A DNA stretch of 64,000 nt from Phenylobacterium sp. (lineage in GTDB: Bacteria; Pseudomonadota; Alphaproteobacteria; Caulobacterales; Caulobacteraceae). A program made the position numbers and the translations under genes. Location: assembly GCA_020401865.1 (NCBI GenBank), contig JADCAS010000011.1, forward strand, positions 248,001 to 312,000, read 5' to 3'. Position 1 is the stretch's first letter. The number at the start of each line of letters is the position of its first letter. The notes under the pieces are model-generated. The model searched no databases and was not told the DNA's origin. It saw only the letters and a program-made list of their open reading frames with translations. Positions 56,378-64,000 of the stretch are shown in pieces.

Positions 56378-56392
56378 ATGTTATAGTGTAGC
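56378..56392. promoter_or_regulatory. Metal-repressor-like box near the TonB receptor start
   Basis: ATGTTATAGTGTAGC agrees at 12 of 15 positions with the left part of the proteobacterial Zur consensus (ATGTTATAATATAAC). It sits 16 bases upstream of the GTG. ATGTTATA occurs again at 56432. Zinc control is inference. Confidence 0.4.
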
Positions 56393-56416
56393 GGCAAGCC
56401 TCATAATCGTGACGCC

Positions 56417-56456
56417 CGCCCTGTCAATGCAATGTTATATCATCGTTGACAGGGCG
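56417..56456. promoter_or_regulatory. Large inverted repeat in the TonB receptor/ABC divergent region
   Basis: Perfect 11-base arms CGCCCTGTCAA (56417-56427) and TTGACAGGGCG (56446-56456) flank 18 bases that contain ATGTTATATCAT. Each arm presents TTGACA outward, toward one of the two divergent units, so the element may act as a shared promoter/operator. Confidence 0.65.
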
Positions 56457-56480
56457 CTGACCGCAGGGGAACAGACGGAC

Positions 56481-57212
56481 ATGCCGGACCCCTCCTCCGC
56501 CTCACCCGCCATTGAGATCCGCGACCTTTGCGTGAACAGGGGCGGAGCCGCCGTCCTGAAGAACCTGCAGCTGACGGTGAACCCGGGAGAGGTCTACGCC
56601 CTGCTGGGCGGAAACGGAGCCGGCAAGTCGACGACCCTGGCCGTGCTGATGGGCTTCGTGCGGCCTGTCTCGGGCTCCGCGCGGGTGACTGGCCTCAACA
56701 CGGCGAGCGAGCCCGAGGCGGTCCGGCGGCGGATCGGCTATCTGCCCGAGACGGTCGCCCTTTACGAGACCCTCTCCGCCTACGAGAACATCGCCTACTT
56801 CCTGGGGCTCTCGGGCGTGCGCCCGACCCGGGCGGACATGGACGCCGCCCTCGATGCCGCAGGCCTCCAGACCGAGGCGCGGACCCGGCGAACCGCCGGC
56901 TTTTCAAAGGGCATGAGACAGAAGGTGGCGATCGCCATGGCCCTCCTGCGGGAGGTTCCCGTCCTGCTCCTCGACGAACCCACGACCGGCCTCGACCCGG
57001 TCGCAACAGCGGACTTCAACCGGCTGGTCGGCGGATTGCGCGCCCGGGGCGCCGCGATCCTGATGGTGACCCACGACCTTCTGGGCGCCGCGGATTGCGC
57101 CGACCGGATCGGCGTGCTGGCCAGAGGCGGGATTGTCGAGGAAGCGCCCGCCCGCGACGGCCTGGACCTTCTGGCCCTTCACCGCCGCTTTGGCGAGGCC
57201 GCCGCCGGATGA
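56481..57212 (+). CDS. ABC transporter ATP-binding protein
   Basis: A 243-residue nucleotide-binding domain: LLGGNGAGKSTT (Walker A), FSKGMRQKVAIAMALL (signature, with SKGM in place of SGGQ), VLLLDEPTTGLDP (Walker B) and MVTHD (switch). It is like NosF/CcmA-type export ATPases. I chose ATG 56481 (MPDPSSAS); the upstream frame runs into the inverted repeat. Its stop overlaps the first permease start. Confidence 0.92.
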   Translation: MPDPSSASPAIEIRDLCVNRGGAAVLKNLQLTVNPGEVYALLGGNGAGKSTTLAVLMGFVRPVSGSARVTGLNTASEPEAVRRRIGYLPETVALYETLSAYENIAYFLGLSGVRPTRADMDAALDAAGLQTEARTRRTAGFSKGMRQKVAIAMALLREVPVLLLDEPTTGLDPVATADFNRLVGGLRARGAAILMVTHDLLGAADCADRIGVLARGGIVEEAPARDGLDLLALHRRFGEAAAG

Positions 57213-58657
57213 GTCCGGTCCTGCGCATCGCCACAAACGAGCTGCGCGTCCTGGCCCGGGCTCGGGTCGCCCAGCTGGCCATCGCCCTGGTGGTCGCCCT
57301 GTCCGCCGTCGCCGCCCTGACCGCCATTACCCAGGGCCAGGAAAGCCAGGAGATCCGGAGCCGGTTCCAGGCCCAGGCGGATCGCGAATTCGACGGGCAA
57401 CCGGCCCGCCACCCGCACCGGATGGTGCACTATGGACACTTCGTCTTCCGTCCCCTGCCCGCCTTGGCGGGCTTCGACCCCGGCGTTGACGCCTTCACCG
57501 GGTCGACCCTGTTCCTGGAGGGCCACAGGCAGAACAGCGCCAACTTCGGAGACGTCCGGCAGTCCTCCCTGCTGGTCCGGTTCGGCCAGCTGACCCCAGC
57601 CTTCGTGATCCAGGCGCTGGGTCCCCTGGTGCTGATCTTCCTGGGCTTCGGGGCCATTGCACGGGAACGGGACTCCGGCCTGCTGCGACTGCACTTCGCC
57701 CAGGGGGTGAGGGCGGGCCAGGTGGTGCTGGGAAAGGCCGCAGCGCTTTCGGTGGTCGCCGGGCTGATCCTGGCGCCGGCGCTCATCGCCCTGGCCTGGC
57801 TCACCGTCTTCGCCGGCGCGGTCCCCGCCGCCGCCCTGATGCTGGCGGCGGGCTATGCGGCCTACCTGCTGGTCTGGGTGCTGGCCACGGCCTCGATCTC
57901 CGCCCTGGCGCCCAGCAGCCGCACCGCCCTCGCCAGCCTTGTCGCCGCCTGGGCCCTGTCGGCGATCCTCGCCCCCCGGCTGGCCACGGACATCGCCCTT
58001 CTGGCGGCGCCCCAGCCGACCCGGCTTGAAACAGACATCGCCATCCAGCGGGACCTGAAAAAGATCGGCGACAGCCACAATCCCGACGATCCCTACTTCA
58101 CCGCCTTCCGGGCCTCCGTCCTGAAGACCTACGGGGTAGCGCGCGTCGAGGACCTGCCGGTGAATTACCGGGGCCTGATCGCCATGGAGGGAGAGAGGCT
58201 GACCTCAGCCCTCTTCGAGACGTACGCCGAGCGTCAGTTCGCAGACCAGAAGCGCCAGTCCGGCCTCGCTCTGGCCCTGGGAGGTGTCAGTCCGACCCTG
58301 GCGGTGCGGAGCCTGTCCATGGCCGCGTCCGGGACGGACCTGGAGGGTCACAGGCGGTTCCTGCGACAGGCCGAGGCCTACCGCTACGCCATCGTCCAGA
58401 GGCTGAATCGCCTCCAGGCCGAGCGTCTGACCTACTCGGACGACAGCAACCGCAACAGCGACCCGGAGGCGGGCCGTCGCGTCCGGATCGATCCAGGCGC
58501 CTGGCGCCAGACGCCCGACTTCGTCTACCGGCCCGCCTCCACCGCCGAGTCCCTTGCGGCCTCGACCCCCGGTCTGCTGCTCCTGGGCGCCTGGCTGGCC
58601 CTGGCGGGCGGCCTGGCCTGGGCGGCCAGCCGCCGCCTGGAAAGGGCGGGCTCATGA
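57209..58657 (+). CDS. ABC permease with DUF3526-type domain, first
   Basis: A 482-residue membrane protein. N-terminal helix (22-42), a large extracytoplasmic loop (about 45-130, FRPLPALAGFDPGVDAFTGSTLFLEG), a core of membrane helices (about 135-260), a second large loop (270-455) and a last helix (about 458-475). The pattern matches DUF3526/ABC-2 type permeases linked to TonB receptors. Start overlaps the ATPase stop (ATGA). Confidence 0.8.
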   Translation: MSPVLRIATNELRVLARARVAQLAIALVVALSAVAALTAITQGQESQEIRSRFQAQADREFDGQPARHPHRMVHYGHFVFRPLPALAGFDPGVDAFTGSTLFLEGHRQNSANFGDVRQSSLLVRFGQLTPAFVIQALGPLVLIFLGFGAIARERDSGLLRLHFAQGVRAGQVVLGKAAALSVVAGLILAPALIALAWLTVFAGAVPAAALMLAAGYAAYLLVWVLATASISALAPSSRTALASLVAAWALSAILAPRLATDIALLAAPQPTRLETDIAIQRDLKKIGDSHNPDDPYFTAFRASVLKTYGVARVEDLPVNYRGLIAMEGERLTSALFETYAERQFADQKRQSGLALALGGVSPTLAVRSLSMAASGTDLEGHRRFLRQAEAYRYAIVQRLNRLQAERLTYSDDSNRNSDPEAGRRVRIDPGAWRQTPDFVYRPASTAESLAASTPGLLLLGAWLALAGGLAWAASRRLERAGS

Positions 58658-59907
58658 TCGGCCTGGGACAGGAGCTGCGGCTCTTCCTGCGCCAGAGGCT
58701 GGCGGGCCCCACCCTGGCCCTGCTCGCCGTCCTGTCCGCCATCAGCATCGGCGCCGGGATGCTGGAGATCCGCCGCCAGACCGAGGCCATCGCCCGGATT
58801 CAGCCCCTGCAGGCGGCCGAGGAGGCCGCTGTGGCGGCATGGGTCTCCCGGGAGGGCGATGCGGGAAACGCCGCCTACTACACCTTCCATGCGACCTGGG
58901 ACCGGCCCTCCGCCCTCGCCTTCGCCGCCCTCGGGCAGCGCGACGTGGCGCCCTATGTACTGCGGGTCCGCGCCCTGGCGCTCGAGAGCCAGATCCACGA
59001 GGGCGAGAGCTACAATGCGGAGCTGGCCCTGCCCGGGCGCTTCGACTGGGCGTTTGTCCTGACCTTCCTCGCCCCTCTTATCCTCATCGTCCTCCTGCAC
59101 GACCTGATCTCGTCAGAGCGCGAGGCGGGGAGACTTCAGGCCCTCCAGGCGGCGGGGGGGAGGACGGGGCTCTGGGTGCGCCGGGCAGGCCTGCGGCTTG
59201 GCCTGGTCTTCGTCGCCGTGGCCGCGCCCCTGGCCTTGGGCGCAGGGATGTCGGGGGCGAAGGCCGCCGAGGTCCTGGCGGTTCTGACCGCCGCAGGCTT
59301 CTATCTCGCCTTCTGGACCCTGGTCTGTGTGGGCGTCGGCGCCCTGGGCCGCAGCTCGGTGGCCAACGGCGCCGTCCTGGCAGCGACCTGGGTGGTCCTG
59401 ACCCTGGTCCTGCCGGCCCTGGCGCACATGGTCATCAACAGGGCCAACCCCGTCCGGCAGGGCGTCGAGCTGACCCTCGCCCAGCGCGAAGCCGTCCACG
59501 CCGGCTGGGACAAGCCGAAGGACGCCACGCTCTCAGCCTTTTTCAAGGTCCATCCGGAATGGCGGAACACCCCGCCGGTGACCTCCGGCTTCCACTGGAA
59601 ATGGTACTACGCCTTCCAGCACCTCGGAGACCTGAGCGTCGCCGACCAGGTCCGCGCCTACCGGCGGGGGCTTGAGTCCAGGGACGCCTGGACGGCCCGG
59701 GTCGGTCTCTTCCTGCCGGCGGTGGGGGTCCAGACCGCCCTGCACCGGATGGCCGGAACGGACCTGGCGGCCCAGCTCGCCTATCAGGACCGAATCCGGG
59801 CCTTCCACGAGCGGCTCCGGCGGTTCTACTACCCCTACATCTTCAACGAGACGCCGTTCCGCAAGGGCGACTTTGGCAAGGCCCCCCGCTGGGCGGAAAG
59901 CGGCTGA
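58654..59907 (+). CDS. ABC permease with DUF3526 domain, second
   Basis: A 417-residue paralogue of the preceding permease with the same plan: N-terminal helix, outer loop, central helix block with DLISSEREAGRLQALQAAGG, a loop and a C-terminal part (FYYPYIFNETPFRKGDF). The two probably form a heterodimeric channel with the ATPase. It overlaps the previous gene by four bases, and its stop abuts the gyrB stop on the other strand. Confidence 0.82.
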   Translation: MIGLGQELRLFLRQRLAGPTLALLAVLSAISIGAGMLEIRRQTEAIARIQPLQAAEEAAVAAWVSREGDAGNAAYYTFHATWDRPSALAFAALGQRDVAPYVLRVRALALESQIHEGESYNAELALPGRFDWAFVLTFLAPLILIVLLHDLISSEREAGRLQALQAAGGRTGLWVRRAGLRLGLVFVAVAAPLALGAGMSGAKAAEVLAVLTAAGFYLAFWTLVCVGVGALGRSSVANGAVLAATWVVLTLVLPALAHMVINRANPVRQGVELTLAQREAVHAGWDKPKDATLSAFFKVHPEWRNTPPVTSGFHWKWYYAFQHLGDLSVADQVRAYRRGLESRDAWTARVGLFLPAVGVQTALHRMAGTDLAAQLAYQDRIRAFHERLRRFYYPYIFNETPFRKGDFGKAPRWAESG

Positions 59908-63494
<3,587 letters not shown>

Positions 63495-63546
63495 GGGCCC
63501 AGTCTATAGCCGCTTCGGAACGCCGGGGTGAGGGTCGATCGCCCCG

Positions 63547-64000
63547 TCAGACCCGCAGAGGCATCAGGACGTAACGGACGTCAGGGTCGGTGGGATCCAG
63601 CAACAGGGCGGGATCGTTCGGGCCGCCGAAGCGGAACTCGGCCTGCTCGGCGCTGATCTGGTCGGTGACATCCAGCAGGTAGCGGGCGTTGAAGGACATT
63701 TCGAAGGCCTCGCCGTCGTAGTCGATCTCCAGCTCCTCGACGGCCTGGCCCGCCTCCATGTTGCGGACCGTCAGGGTGAGCCGGCCCGCCTCGATCGACA
63801 TCCGGACCGAGCGGCTCTTCTCGGCCGAAATGGTGGCCACCCGGTCCACAGCCCGGGCGAAAAGCTTGTTGTCGACCATCATGACCCGGTTGTTGTCCCG
63901 GGGGATGACCCGCGCATAGTCCGGGAAGCTGCCATCGATGACCTTGGAGGTCAGGGCTGCGCCGCCGAAGTCAAAGCGGACCTTCTGCGGACTCACCGCC
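63547..64000 (-). CDS. dnaN: DNA polymerase III beta clamp, C-terminal part
   Basis: The gene runs off the right edge. About 150 C-terminal residues are visible, with KVIDGSFPDYARVIPRDN, SIEAGRLTLTVRN, FNARYLLDV and the terminal YVLMPLRV, which together form the third clamp domain. recF follows after 52 bases. Confidence 0.95.
   Translation of the reverse strand, partial: AVSPQKVRFDFGGAALTSKVIDGSFPDYARVIPRDNNRVMMVDNKLFARAVDRVATISAEKSRSVRMSIEAGRLTLTVRNMEAGQAVEELEIDYDGEAFEMSFNARYLLDVTDQISAEQAEFRFGGPNDPALLLDPTDPDVRYVLMPLRV

Overview
The window reads as chromosomal DNA of a high-GC alphaproteobacterium of the Caulobacterales (Caulobacter/Phenylobacterium type). The strongest marker is a MipZ division-site ATPase at 1348-2157. 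Supporting signs are a dnaN-recF-gyrB cluster, a metX-metW pair, a leucine/isovalerate (liu) catabolic gene set and a TonB-receptor system. Most genes are tightly packed, have very high GC and often overlap by 1-4 bases. Genus-level placement is inference.

Layout. 1-10.8 kb: BLUF photoreceptor (cut by the window edge), folE, J-domain membrane protein, mipZ, panC, DUF1489, and methylcrotonyl-CoA carboxylase plus methylglutaconyl-CoA hydratase genes (liuD, liuC, liuB), then a cNMP-binding/patatin protein. 10.85-14.6 kb: a lower-GC accessory segment. It holds a 22-codon ORF with an extraordinarily long Shine-Dalgarno match and its own terminator, and a three-gene DUF262 - HEPN - DNA cytosine methyltransferase operon that looks like a defence system. 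14.6-30 kb: core genes liuA, mgtE, tRNA-Leu(GAG), a FliN-like gene, lipB, murI, an M3 peptidase, the ffh-rpsP-rimM-trmD-rplS translation cluster with a structured leader before ffh, rfbD-rfbA and a PII protein. 30-38.4 kb: metX-metW, sixA-DUF952-pyrD, a histidine kinase, and a MerR regulator with an acyl-CoA dehydrogenase and OsmC. 38.3-41 kb: vsr, cysK and a second cytosine-C5 methyltransferase. 41-46.3 kb: TetR/hydrolase and SDR/LysR divergent pairs, a ybjQ gene with a decayed partial copy nearby, and a DUF1566 secreted protein.

46.4-50.4 kb is a second accessory segment with lower GC in its first half. It has a recombinase-like C-terminal remnant, an HxlR-like regulator facing a VOC protein, a truncated second VOC gene, an unassigned degenerate stretch, and a hipBA toxin-antitoxin pair with three evenly spaced operators. 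50.5-64 kb: a D-aminoacylase-type amidohydrolase, recQ, a TonB-dependent receptor divergent from a three-gene ABC transporter operon (ATPase plus two DUF3526 permeases) around a striking inverted repeat, then gyrB, recF and the 3' part of dnaN.

The best candidates for something not well described are the DUF262-HEPN-methyltransferase operon, the small ORF at 10923 whose ribosome-binding region is a 17-base perfect complement of the 16S rRNA 3' end, and the inverted-repeat control region at 56.4 kb.
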